A stretch of DNA of 64,000 bases from an uncultured Chloroflexota bacterium (GTDB lineage: Bacteria; Chloroflexota; Anaerolineae; Aggregatilineales; Phototrophicaceae): the NCBI GenBank assembly GCA_937974245.1, contig CALJKV010000108.1, positions 1-64,000 of the forward strand, given 5' to 3'. The notes under the pieces are model-generated. The model was not told where the DNA came from. It did no database searches and was given only the letters and a program-made list of their open reading frames with translations. This document shows, one piece after another, positions 9,077 to 15,982 of this stretch. The translations under genes and the position numbers were made by a program. Numbering within the stretch: the first letter of the stretch is position 1; each line of letters starts with the position of its first letter.

Positions 9077-10072
9077 TCAGTCCAGCTTGACCGGGTTACT
9101 CACCAGCCCTGCCAGCAGGTCTACGCAGGCCTGCACGTCGTTGATGTCGACTGTCTCGCTGGTGGTATGGATGAAGCGGCACGGAATCGAGATGCAGCCG
9201 CTTGGCACGCCGCTGTGCGCCGTCTGGATAGCCGCCGCGTCGGTGGAGCCACCCGTCAGCAGTTCTAGCTGGTACGGGATGCCATCCTGCTCCGCCCGGT
9301 CAACCATCCACTTGCGGATTGCCGGTGGGACAACCAGGCCGGGGTCATGCACCTTGATGGCCGCGCCACCGCCCAGTTTCACCCGCATTTTGCGGTTCTT
9401 GATCTCGTCGCCGGTGCCAGTCACATCCAGCGCGATACCCACATCCGGGTTGATGCCGTGCGCCGCCGTCCGCGCGCCGCGCAGCCCGACTTCTTCCTGT
9501 ACCGTAAAGGCGAAGTACACGGTGTTGGGCAGTTTGCCGCCCCGCTGCTTGAGCTTGCGCATGGCCTCAATCGCCACGACACAGCCAATCCGGTCATCCA
9601 TAGACTTGGCGACCAGGCGACTGCCGCGCTCTTCCATCTCCCGCCAGAAACCCGCCGGGCTGCCTTCTGCTACCGGCTCGTCTCCGTTCCCGCTGCTGGT
9701 ATCAATGTAATAGTCGTTCAGGTCAGACTGCGCGTTCCAGCTATCATGTGCGCCAATCACACCCAACGTGCCGTCTTCAAAACGCACCCGGTTGCCGAAC
9801 AGAGTGGTTTTGTTCAGGCCACCCAGATTGTAAAAGCGCAGGTATCCGGTTTCCGGCTCGCGGAAAGTGGCGATCAGTCCGATTTCGTCCATGTGCGCGG
9901 CGACCATGATAGTCGTCTCCCCATCCCCCACCCGGCAGATGAGGTTGCCCAGCGGATCAACGGCGATTTCGTCGGCAAGGTTCTGCACCTCGGCGCGGAT
10001 CAGTTCACGGATGCGGTATTCATAACCGGAAGGCCCCCAGGACTCGACCAGTTTTTTTATCAATGCTTTCAT
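9077..10072 (-). CDS. M42-family metallopeptidase (glutamyl/tetrahedral aminopeptidase type)
   Basis: This 331-residue dinuclear-metal aminopeptidase is the third of three M42 genes in transcription order. The metal-binding and catalytic landmarks are visible: AAHMDEIG, the DDRIGC aspartate, VQEEVGLRGA with the catalytic and ligand glutamates, ALDVTG, and the C-terminal ligand histidine in CRFIHTTSE. Family members form dodecameric tetrahedral shells in the cytoplasm and trim peptides. The ATG at 10072 is preceded by AGGAGCGTAAT. It is closer to the first copy in its VT text than to the second. Substrate preference cannot be read. Confidence 0.9.
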   Translation of the reverse strand: MKALIKKLVESWGPSGYEYRIRELIRAEVQNLADEIAVDPLGNLICRVGDGETTIMVAAHMDEIGLIATFREPETGYLRFYNLGGLNKTTLFGNRVRFEDGTLGVIGAHDSWNAQSDLNDYYIDTSSGNGDEPVAEGSPAGFWREMEERGSRLVAKSMDDRIGCVVAIEAMRKLKQRGGKLPNTVYFAFTVQEEVGLRGARTAAHGINPDVGIALDVTGTGDEIKNRKMRVKLGGGAAIKVHDPGLVVPPAIRKWMVDRAEQDGIPYQLELLTGGSTDAAAIQTAHSGVPSGCISIPCRFIHTTSETVDINDVQACVDLLAGLVSNPVKLD

Positions 10073-10235
10073 TATTACGCTCCTGGTTGTCAGTTGTCAG
10101 TTATCGGTTTTCAGTTCTACGTCCGGTTGCAGCCGGGCAAAATATTCTGTTTGGAAACAGCATCACTCAGGGCATGCTTTGTTGTAGGGGCACGATATTC
10201 ATGTCCTTACGCCCCGGTGAACAGTCAAATTTTTA
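10073..10235. other. Intergenic spacer with short repeats between M42 genes
   Basis: This 163-base spacer carries three imperfect copies of GTCAGTT close together (about 10088-10115) and a GTAGGGGCACGATATTCATG segment resembling dispersed intergenic repeats seen in many Chloroflexota. I see no open frame or convincing terminator in it. The spacer makes a single uninterrupted operon for the peptidases less certain. Confidence 0.35.
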
Positions 10236-11294
10236 CTACGCCATCTGTTCCCATTCCAGCGCGGCGGGTGTCAGGCTGTTGAGCGCCGCCTGGATGAGCT
10301 TGAGCGTGTGGGCGTAGTCCTCGCGGCTCAGGTAGGCCGACGGGCTGTGAATGTAGCGGCATGGCATAGAAATCACCGCTGCCGGAATTCCCGCGTTTGC
10401 CTGGTGAATCGCCCCGGCATCCGTGCCACCGCCGGGCGCGGTCTTGAGTTGATACGGGATATTGTTCGCTTCGGCAGTCCCCCGCAAAAACCTGAGAATA
10501 CGTGGGTCGGTAATCATGCTGCGATCCAGCACCGTCAGCACCGGGCCATGCCCGACTTTGCAGGCCGGGTTAGGCCGGGTCACATCGTCGGGGTCAGCCG
10601 TCGGATCGGGGAGATCGTGCGCCGTTGTGCCTTCCAGGGCGAAGGCCACATCCGGGTTGAGCGCCTGCGCCGCCACCCGCGCGCCACGCAATCCGACTTC
10701 CTCCTGTACGGTGAAGGCCGCCAACACATCCACCGCGTAAGGGCCGCCCTGGAGGACATCCACCAGCAGCGAACAGCCTACCCGATCATCGAAGGCCTTG
10801 CCGCGCAGCATGGTATCGCCCAATTCCATAAAGCGGCTGTCAAAGACCACACGATCCCCTAATTTGACCTTGCTGTTCACCTGATCTTTGTTACTTGCGC
10901 CAATATCTATGCGTAAACTGGTGATCTTCTGAACACCTTTCTGGTCCCAGGTCTTGTGAATGGGCGCCCACAGAATCACGCCGGGAATCTGGTCAGCGCC
11001 GACCCGCACCCGCAGCCCCGGCAGGATGCGGTCATCTATGCCGCCCACTTTGGTGAAGCGCAGTGTGCCGTCGCTCTCAATGGCCGTCACCATAAAACCG
11101 ACTTCATCCATGTGCGCCGCCAGCATCACGCGCAGCCCTGTACCGCCCGTGCCCTTCTTGAGGGCGGTCACGCTGCCCATCGGGTCAATGCGGATGTTTT
11201 CGGCATGGCCGTCAATCGCGCCCAGGATAATTTTACGGACGGCCTCCTCGTTGCCGGAGACGCCCACCGCTTCAGAAAGTTCTTGCAGAAGCAT
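10236..11294 (-). CDS. M42-family metallopeptidase
   Basis: This 352-residue middle member of the M42 trio has AAHMDEVGFM, the DDRVGC aspartate, VQEEVGLRGARVAAQ, and ALEGTTAHD in place of the ALDVT text of its neighbours. The EGTTA variant is common in the FrvX/YsdC-type branch and implies that the trio is not a recent triplication. The C-terminal ligand is CRYIHSPS. The start at 11294 (ATG) is preceded by a weak ribosome site. It lies 127 bases downstream of the truncated four-helix-bundle gene. Heteromeric M42 shells are known in archaea, so mixed assemblies with the neighbouring copies are possible; that is speculation here. Confidence 0.9.
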   Translation of the reverse strand: MLLQELSEAVGVSGNEEAVRKIILGAIDGHAENIRIDPMGSVTALKKGTGGTGLRVMLAAHMDEVGFMVTAIESDGTLRFTKVGGIDDRILPGLRVRVGADQIPGVILWAPIHKTWDQKGVQKITSLRIDIGASNKDQVNSKVKLGDRVVFDSRFMELGDTMLRGKAFDDRVGCSLLVDVLQGGPYAVDVLAAFTVQEEVGLRGARVAAQALNPDVAFALEGTTAHDLPDPTADPDDVTRPNPACKVGHGPVLTVLDRSMITDPRILRFLRGTAEANNIPYQLKTAPGGGTDAGAIHQANAGIPAAVISMPCRYIHSPSAYLSREDYAHTLKLIQAALNSLTPAALEWEQMA

Positions 11295-11342
11295 AGTCGT
11301 ATGCCACCCTTCGTTAATTATTCTTACTCTTGTCAGTTACAC

Positions 11343-11392
11343 TGAATGAGTCTGACATTCAGCGCCGAGTTAAAAGTACCGAGTTAAAAGTA
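11343..11392. repeat. Small hairpin and 14-bp tandem repeat
   Basis: TGAATG (11343) pairs with CATTCA (11356) around a 7-base loop. Directly after it the 14-mer CCGAGTTAAAAGTA occurs twice in tandem (11365-11378 and 11379-11392). These sit in the spacer between the four-helix-bundle remnant and the second M42 gene. No function is evident. Confidence 0.5.
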
Positions 11393-11421
11393 TCTCTTGT
11401 GCGGAGGCCGCGCGATAAAGA

Positions 11422-11709
11422 TCAGCGGTTTTTCTCGACTGATTTTTTCAAACCACTAATCAACCGGATGGCCTCAGTAGACTGCTGCATAAGTTCCGAG
11501 AACTGGCCCTGATTGAGATACCCCACATCCAGAGCAACATATAACTGCGCCCGAACCTCCGCGCAGGACGACTTCACAATCGTCAAAAAACGGCTGAAAT
11601 CCCCAGGGTTATTGCGCTCGAACCCTTCGGCAATATTGGACATGACTGAAACCGATGCACGTTGAATCTGGCTGGATAGGCCAAAGTCCCTGGAAAATGG
11701 CACTTTCAA
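11422..11709 (-). CDS. Truncated four-helix-bundle protein (S23/IVP family)
   Basis: The 95 residues match the four-helix-bundle family that also occurs inside 23S rRNA intervening sequences: FGLSSQIQRASVSVMSNIAE, then GFER, and SSCAEVRAQLYVALDVGYL. Family members are usually near 115-125 residues and begin with a helix (FEDLxVWQKA) that is missing here. The frame continues without shift from the upstream M42 gene: its TGA is followed by AAG and then the TTG used here as start. No ATG and no ribosome site of its own are seen; expression would rely on re-initiation or readthrough. It may be a decaying insertion. Confidence 0.6.
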   Translation of the reverse strand: MKVPFSRDFGLSSQIQRASVSVMSNIAEGFERNNPGDFSRFLTIVKSSCAEVRAQLYVALDVGYLNQGQFSELMQQSTEAIRLISGLKKSVEKNR

Positions 11710-11712
11710 CTT

Positions 11713-12780
11713 TCAACTGCTCTTTTCCCACTCAATCCCCTTCAGGAAATCCGCGTCCAGGCCGGCGATGAAGTGCGCCAGCAGCCGTCCTGCCCGGTCA
11801 ATATCCTGTAAGTCCGCCGTTTCGACTGGCGAGTGCATATTGCGGATCGGGATACCCAGCAACGCCGTCGGAATCCCTTCCAGTGCCACCTGGATCGCCC
11901 AGGCATCCGTGCCGCTCGCGCCGGGGACAACCTCGTGCTGAAGCTTGATTTCGTGCTTGCTGGCGGTGTCCTTGATTTTTTCAACCAGGTTGGGGTGGAA
12001 GTTCGGCCCAAACCCCAGCGATGGGCCGCCGCCCATCTCATACGACTCATCTCCATTGACACCCGACTGCGGCGCAAACGTCACGTCCAGCGCGATGGCA
12101 ACGTCCGGTTTAATGTGGTACGCCGCTGTTTTCGCCCCATAAAGGCCGGTTTCTTCCTGCACGGTGGCCGCTGCGTAAACGTCCCATGAATGATTCATAC
12201 TCTGGAGATAGTGTAAGCAGGCCGTCACCGCCGCGACACAGGCGCGGTCATCCAGTGCCTTGGCCGCAACCCGTTTGCCTTGGAGTTCCAGCAGCGGTAC
12301 ATCAGGCGTAATCAGATCGCCAGGCTGCACCAGTTCGGCCACTTCTTCCGGGGGCAGCCCGATATCAATCACGAGATCGTCAAAGCCGGGGTACTTGTCA
12401 CGGTCTTTATCGGCCAGCAAATGCGGCGGCATGGTAGCGACAACACCCGGCAGCGGGCGTTTGCCCTGCACCATGACCGGCTGCGCCAGCATCACCCGGT
12501 TATCCACCCCACTGATGCGATGTACGTAGATGAATCCATCCACGATATCACGCACCATCAGGCCGATTTCGTCCATGTGTGCCGCCAGCATGATCCGGCG
12601 CGGTGGGTTCTGTGGGTGGGTGGCCCGCTTGATGCCGATCAGACTGCCGAGTTTGTCCTGCTCCATCTCGGAGACATAGCCCTGCCACGCCTCGCGGACA
12701 ACCGCCCGGATAGGTGCTTCGTGGCCGGAGGGTGCATGGGTTTCTACCAGTGTTTTTAAGTGTGTTTTCAGATCAAACAA
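11713..12780 (-). CDS. M42-family metallopeptidase
   Basis: The first M42 gene in transcription order, 355 residues, with AAHMDEIGLM, DDRACVAAV, VQEETGLYGAKTA, ALDVTFAP and the terminal ligand in RNMHSPVE. The start is a TTG at 12780, supported by AAGGAGAA eight bases upstream; the N-terminal text MFDLKTHLKTLVETHAPSGH aligns with the family. An elaborate inverted-repeat leader begins 25 bases upstream of the start. Its stop codon is followed in the same frame by the four-helix-bundle remnant. Peptide trimming in the cytoplasm is the expected role. Confidence 0.9.
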   Translation of the reverse strand: MFDLKTHLKTLVETHAPSGHEAPIRAVVREAWQGYVSEMEQDKLGSLIGIKRATHPQNPPRRIMLAAHMDEIGLMVRDIVDGFIYVHRISGVDNRVMLAQPVMVQGKRPLPGVVATMPPHLLADKDRDKYPGFDDLVIDIGLPPEEVAELVQPGDLITPDVPLLELQGKRVAAKALDDRACVAAVTACLHYLQSMNHSWDVYAAATVQEETGLYGAKTAAYHIKPDVAIALDVTFAPQSGVNGDESYEMGGGPSLGFGPNFHPNLVEKIKDTASKHEIKLQHEVVPGASGTDAWAIQVALEGIPTALLGIPIRNMHSPVETADLQDIDRAGRLLAHFIAGLDADFLKGIEWEKSS

Positions 12781-12804
12781 GGGATATTCTCCTTATAGAA
12801 AAGC

Positions 12805-12900
12805 CGGGTAACAGCCACCGTCAGGGAATTTGATTCCCTGCTTGATTCTCTGGTAAGTACACTGAATGGGATGAAATCCATTCTATTTAGCTGTTACCCG
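12805..12900 (-). ncRNA. Structured leader with predicted three-way junction upstream of M42 genes
   Basis: On the minus strand the leader folds into an 11-bp closing stem (CGGGTAACAGC, 12890-12900, with GCTGTTACCCG, 12805-12815) enclosing two hairpins: GAATGG/CCATTC (12864-12883, 8-base loop) and CAGGGAAT/ATTCCCTG (12822-12840, 3-base loop). The ribosome binding site AAGGAGAA and TTG start follow about 12 bases after the closing stem. The closed three-way shape resembles regulatory RNA leaders. It matches no riboswitch class that I recognise, and a mobile palindromic element is an alternative. Confidence 0.45.
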
Positions 12901-13042
12901 ATTCGTCGGTAGGACAACGGGCATAAGCCCCTTGCCCAAACATGATTTCTCTCTCAACCATATAACGCCTGATACTGATGAGATTGTACGGACATGCGGC
13001 GTATCCGCTATCTGCCAATGCATACCAATTTAAGCCAAACTA

Positions 13043-13666
13043 TTACCCACCCTCTGGCGTGGATGACGGGAAAGGCAGCGCCGTCTGGGTTGGGAATGGC
13101 AGCGGTGTATCTGTCGGCAGTGGCAGCGGTGTATTGGTCGGTAACGGAATCGGCGTATTGGTTGGCACCGGAATCGGTGTATCCGTCGGCAGCGGCAGTG
13201 GCGTGTTGGTCGGCAGCGGCAGCGGCGTATTGGTTGGCAGCGGCAGCGGCGTATTGGTCGGTAACGGAATCGGCGTATTGGTTGGCAGCACGATTGGTGT
13301 CGCGGTTGGGAAGGGCGTGAGCGTGGGCGCGAAGGTCGAAGTGGGAATAAAGAATGGCGTCGGGCTGGCAAGCCGAGTCGGAATGAAGAACTGGCCCGGT
13401 GTTGGCTGTAAGGGGCTAAGCTGTGTCGCCGTCACGAATAAGGGCGTGCTGGTGGATGGCAGTGTACTGGTGATAACCGCCTGATCGCCGCCGATGGGTG
13501 TAAACGTGGGCGGCAAAGTGGTAGGCGCGGCAGTACGGCGCGGGGCAGTCCCCCACAGCAGTGCCCCGCCACAGTAAAACGGCAGAGTCGCCAGGATGAT
13601 GACGAATAGAATGATGCGAATGTTACGTCGCCGCCGTTCGACGGCTTCGAGAGTCTGATACCCCAT
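13043..13666 (-). CDS. Membrane-anchored Thr/Pro-rich repeat protein
   Basis: This 207-residue protein has an N-terminal cytoplasmic basic stretch (ERRRRNIR, residues 10-17), one membrane helix (about 18-40, with FYCGGALLWGTAP after it) and a low-complexity outer region. Residues 127-198 are nine copies of an eight-residue unit near LPTNTPLP. The design suggests an extracytoplasmic stalk or spacer anchored in the membrane, with O-glycosylation possible. It is paralogous to the next gene upstream in the N-terminal 45 residues. The plus-strand reading of the same DNA (a Gly/Ser/Val repeat) is an artefact of the repeats. No catalytic domain is present; function unknown. Confidence 0.7.
   Translation of the reverse strand: MGYQTLEAVERRRRNIRIILFVIILATLPFYCGGALLWGTAPRRTAAPTTLPPTFTPIGGDQAVITSTLPSTSTPLFVTATQLSPLQPTPGQFFIPTRLASPTPFFIPTSTFAPTLTPFPTATPIVLPTNTPIPLPTNTPLPLPTNTPLPLPTNTPLPLPTDTPIPVPTNTPIPLPTNTPLPLPTDTPLPFPTQTALPFPSSTPEGG
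13073..13288. repeat. 24-bp tandem repeat array inside the Thr/Pro-rich gene
   Basis: Nine imperfect 24-base units encode the eight-residue repeat (P/L)PT(N/D)TP(L/I)P. Several neighbouring units are almost identical, so the array is likely to change copy number by slippage or recombination. Confidence 0.8.
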
Positions 13667-13777
13667 ATTTTACCCTGCTGCTAGGCCTACATACCTACCC
13701 GAACGGATAGAAACAAGTTTGCAATCCGCGCTCAACTATACCACGAAAGCCAGCACTCAAAAATAGCGGCGGGCTGG

Positions 13778-14248
13778 TTAGGGACTGCTGGGCGTGTCGA
13801 AAGGCAGCGGCGTGAAATCCGTCGGCAGGCCGGATGTCGGCGGGATAATGACCGGTGGCGTCGCGCTGGGCGGCGGGGGTGGCGGAGTGGTCGCCGTTGG
13901 CGGGATAAAGATGGTCGGCGTTGCTGAGACAAAACGAGTTGGCGCGATGAGCGTCGGCGGTGCGAAGGTTGGCGCGACAACGGTGGGGATAAATTGGGTC
14001 GGCGCAAAGTCAGTAACTGCGCCTACGGTGATAGGCAGCGGGGTGATGCTGGGCTGGCCGGGGACAGTGGGCATGACGGTATTCGTCGGCGTTGTGCTGC
14101 CTGTGTTCTGGATACCATTACGTGGCGCAGTCCCCCACAGGAGAATCCCGGCGCAGTAAAATGGCAGAGTCACCAGAATGATGCCGATAAAGATGATGCG
14201 CAAATTGCGTCGCCGCTTTTCAACCACTTCCAACCGTGATGGCCGCAC
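13778..14248 (-). CDS. Membrane-anchored Thr/Pro-rich protein, paralogue of the preceding gene
   Basis: 156 residues from a GTG at 14248, supported by AGGGAGA upstream. The N-terminal half mirrors its neighbour: basic EKRRRNLRIIF, one membrane helix and FYCAGILLWGTAPR. The outer region is Thr/Pro/Ala-rich (PTATTPPPPPPSATPP) but lacks the regular eight-residue array. The pair probably arose by tandem duplication followed by divergence of the stalk. It lies 111 bases upstream of the repeat protein in the same direction. Role unknown; a surface stalk or wall-spanning anchor is plausible. Confidence 0.68.
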   Translation of the reverse strand: MRPSRLEVVEKRRRNLRIIFIGIILVTLPFYCAGILLWGTAPRNGIQNTGSTTPTNTVMPTVPGQPSITPLPITVGAVTDFAPTQFIPTVVAPTFAPPTLIAPTRFVSATPTIFIPPTATTPPPPPPSATPPVIIPPTSGLPTDFTPLPFDTPSSP

Positions 14249-14423
14249 CTATTCGTCTCCCTGTTCTTTCACCGCATCACGTATGATGATACCACAAACA
14301 GGCAGTACAGCCCATTTCCCGTTATGGATTCCGGTAGAAGTGTGCGGGCGCTTATGTTACACTTGCAGCGTTGAACCTCAGGTAAAAGTTAGTGCAATTG
14401 TTCTATATTATGGAGCGTTTTTA

Positions 14424-15194
14424 ATGGATAATCCTTTTAATCTTGAGGGAAAAGTCGCTATTGTTACCGGGGCGTCGCGTGGGATCGGGCAAGCGATTGC
14501 CGAGCGACTGGCGCAAGCCGGGGCGAAGGTCGTCATCAGCAGTCGCAAGCAGGACGGGCTAGACCCGGTAGCCGAAGGTATCCGCGCCAAAGGGGGAGAG
14601 GTGCGGGCGATTGCCGCCCACAACGGCGACAAAGCCGCGCTTGTCTCGTTGGTGAGGCAGACGGTCGCCGCCTATGGCCGGGTGGATATCCTGGTGAATA
14701 ACGCCGCAACCAACCCGCATTTTGGCACACTGCTGGAAGCCGAAGACAGCATGTGGCAGAAAACGATTGAAGTCAACCTGATGGGCAACGTGTGGCTGAC
14801 CCAGGCGGCGGTCAAGGTGATGCGGGCCAATGGCGGCGGCAAAATTATCAATGTCGCTTCGGTCAATGGGCTGCGTCCGGGGCGGATGCAGGGCATTTAC
14901 AGCATCACGAAAGCGGCGGTAATTAACCTGACGCAGACGCTGGCGATGGAACTGGGGGGCGACAATATCCAGGTGAATGCCATCGCGCCGGGGCTGGTGC
15001 AGACGAAGTTCGCCCAGGCGATCTGGGATAACGAGGACCTGCTCAACGGTGTGCTGGCACGGACTCCGGTGGGGCGCATCGGCCAGCCGGAGGATATCGC
15101 CGGGATTGCGCTCTACCTGGCGTCTCCGGCGTCGAATTTTGCTACCGGGCAGGTGTTCGTGGTGGATGGTGGCGCGACGATCCCGATGTTATAG
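14424..15194 (+). CDS. SDR-family oxidoreductase
   Basis: This 256-residue classical short-chain dehydrogenase has TGASRGIG, NNAAT, the catalytic serine in NVASVNG, YSITK and the C-terminal FVVDGGA. The ATG at 14424 begins MDNPFNLEGKVAIVTG and follows TGGAGCG; upstream in-frame codons would add unrelated residues. The glycine motif TGxxxGxG and lack of a charged residue soon after SSR suggest NADP(H) preference (SSRK). No neighbour points to a substrate. Such enzymes are often annotated as glucose 1-dehydrogenase, gluconate 5-dehydrogenase or 3-oxoacyl-ACP reductase; none can be chosen here. Confidence 0.85.
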   Translation: MDNPFNLEGKVAIVTGASRGIGQAIAERLAQAGAKVVISSRKQDGLDPVAEGIRAKGGEVRAIAAHNGDKAALVSLVRQTVAAYGRVDILVNNAATNPHFGTLLEAEDSMWQKTIEVNLMGNVWLTQAAVKVMRANGGGKIINVASVNGLRPGRMQGIYSITKAAVINLTQTLAMELGGDNIQVNAIAPGLVQTKFAQAIWDNEDLLNGVLARTPVGRIGQPEDIAGIALYLASPASNFATGQVFVVDGGATIPML

Positions 15195-15259
15195 GGCGCT
15201 AAGTCAGGGCGGCTACATCGCCCCCCTGCACCAAGGCTTGCCAGAAAGGAGGAGTGCGC

Positions 15260-15850
15260 GTGCGATTTGAACTCATGACACACATGACGATTACGGAATG
15301 CCACAAGACGCTGCAAGAACGCCTGCAAACCAGCCGTCAGATTGAAGGCTGGTCGGATAAAAACGGTACGTTTTCGCTGACAATGTCATCTAAAGTGGCC
15401 CGCGTCTTCTCTCGCAAAACCCGGTTGCAGGGTCACATGAAGCGGGACAAAGGGATCACCACGATTAACGGTTATGTGCCGGATGGAGTCGCGCCCCGCC
15501 AGCGGGCATTCATCATCGTGGGGATGGTGCTGGCTGGATTTTTCCTGATTATCTCCGGCAACGGGCTGCCGGGTATCATCACCATTGTTGTCGCGCCGGT
15601 CTTTTTGATCCCATTGGCGGGGGACTACACCAACAGCGACGTGCTGCTCAAGGAAGTGCGGCGTACCCTGCGGGCGCGGGAAGGCACGCCGCCCAAACCA
15701 GCAGCGAAGAAGCCGCCACAGCCCACGCCATCCAGATTTCCAACCAGCCGCCCCGCGACAACCCAGACTCGCAAGCCCTACTCCGACACAACCACGCAGG
15801 GGCGCAAATCGTCGTCAGGCAGCTCGTCCCGCAGCACACCCCGGCGATAG
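15260..15850 (+). CDS. Small membrane protein of unknown function
   Basis: 196 residues from a GTG at 15260, placed eight bases after an excellent site (AAGGAGG); a GTG at 15254 is too close to that site. Residues 1-75 are a soluble domain that starts like a polyketide-cyclase or DUF-type fold (TECHKTLQERLQTSRQIEG). Two adjacent hydrophobic helices occupy about residues 80-120. The C-terminal 60 residues are basic, Pro/Thr/Ser-rich and probably disordered (KPAAKKPPQPTPSR). I do not recognise the family. It lies between the SDR and the Tal-GPI gene and may be cotranscribed with either. Confidence 0.65.
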   Translation: MRFELMTHMTITECHKTLQERLQTSRQIEGWSDKNGTFSLTMSSKVARVFSRKTRLQGHMKRDKGITTINGYVPDGVAPRQRAFIIVGMVLAGFFLIISGNGLPGIITIVVAPVFLIPLAGDYTNSDVLLKEVRRTLRAREGTPPKPAAKKPPQPTPSRFPTSRPATTQTRKPYSDTTTQGRKSSSGSSSRSTPRR

Positions 15851-15982
15851 ATAGTTGAATAGCGCATTAGCTTAACGCGCTGTTACGCCGTCCACTATAC
15901 CCCCATCGCCGCACTTGACGGTATACTACGGGGCAGTTCGTTACACAATCAAGAACCCGGACCGGGTTAAGGAGTATTTGCC

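Noticed and set aside
12805..12900. T-box riboswitch
   Set aside because: On the minus strand GACGGTGGCTGTTACCCG vaguely recalls the T-box sequence, but it does not match the consensus, there is no specifier stem or terminator pair, and the downstream gene is a peptidase.
12978..13484. Plus-strand Gly/Ser/Val repeat protein
   Set aside because: It is the antisense reading of the 24-bp repeat. The minus-strand product has a membrane helix and an obvious paralogue next door.
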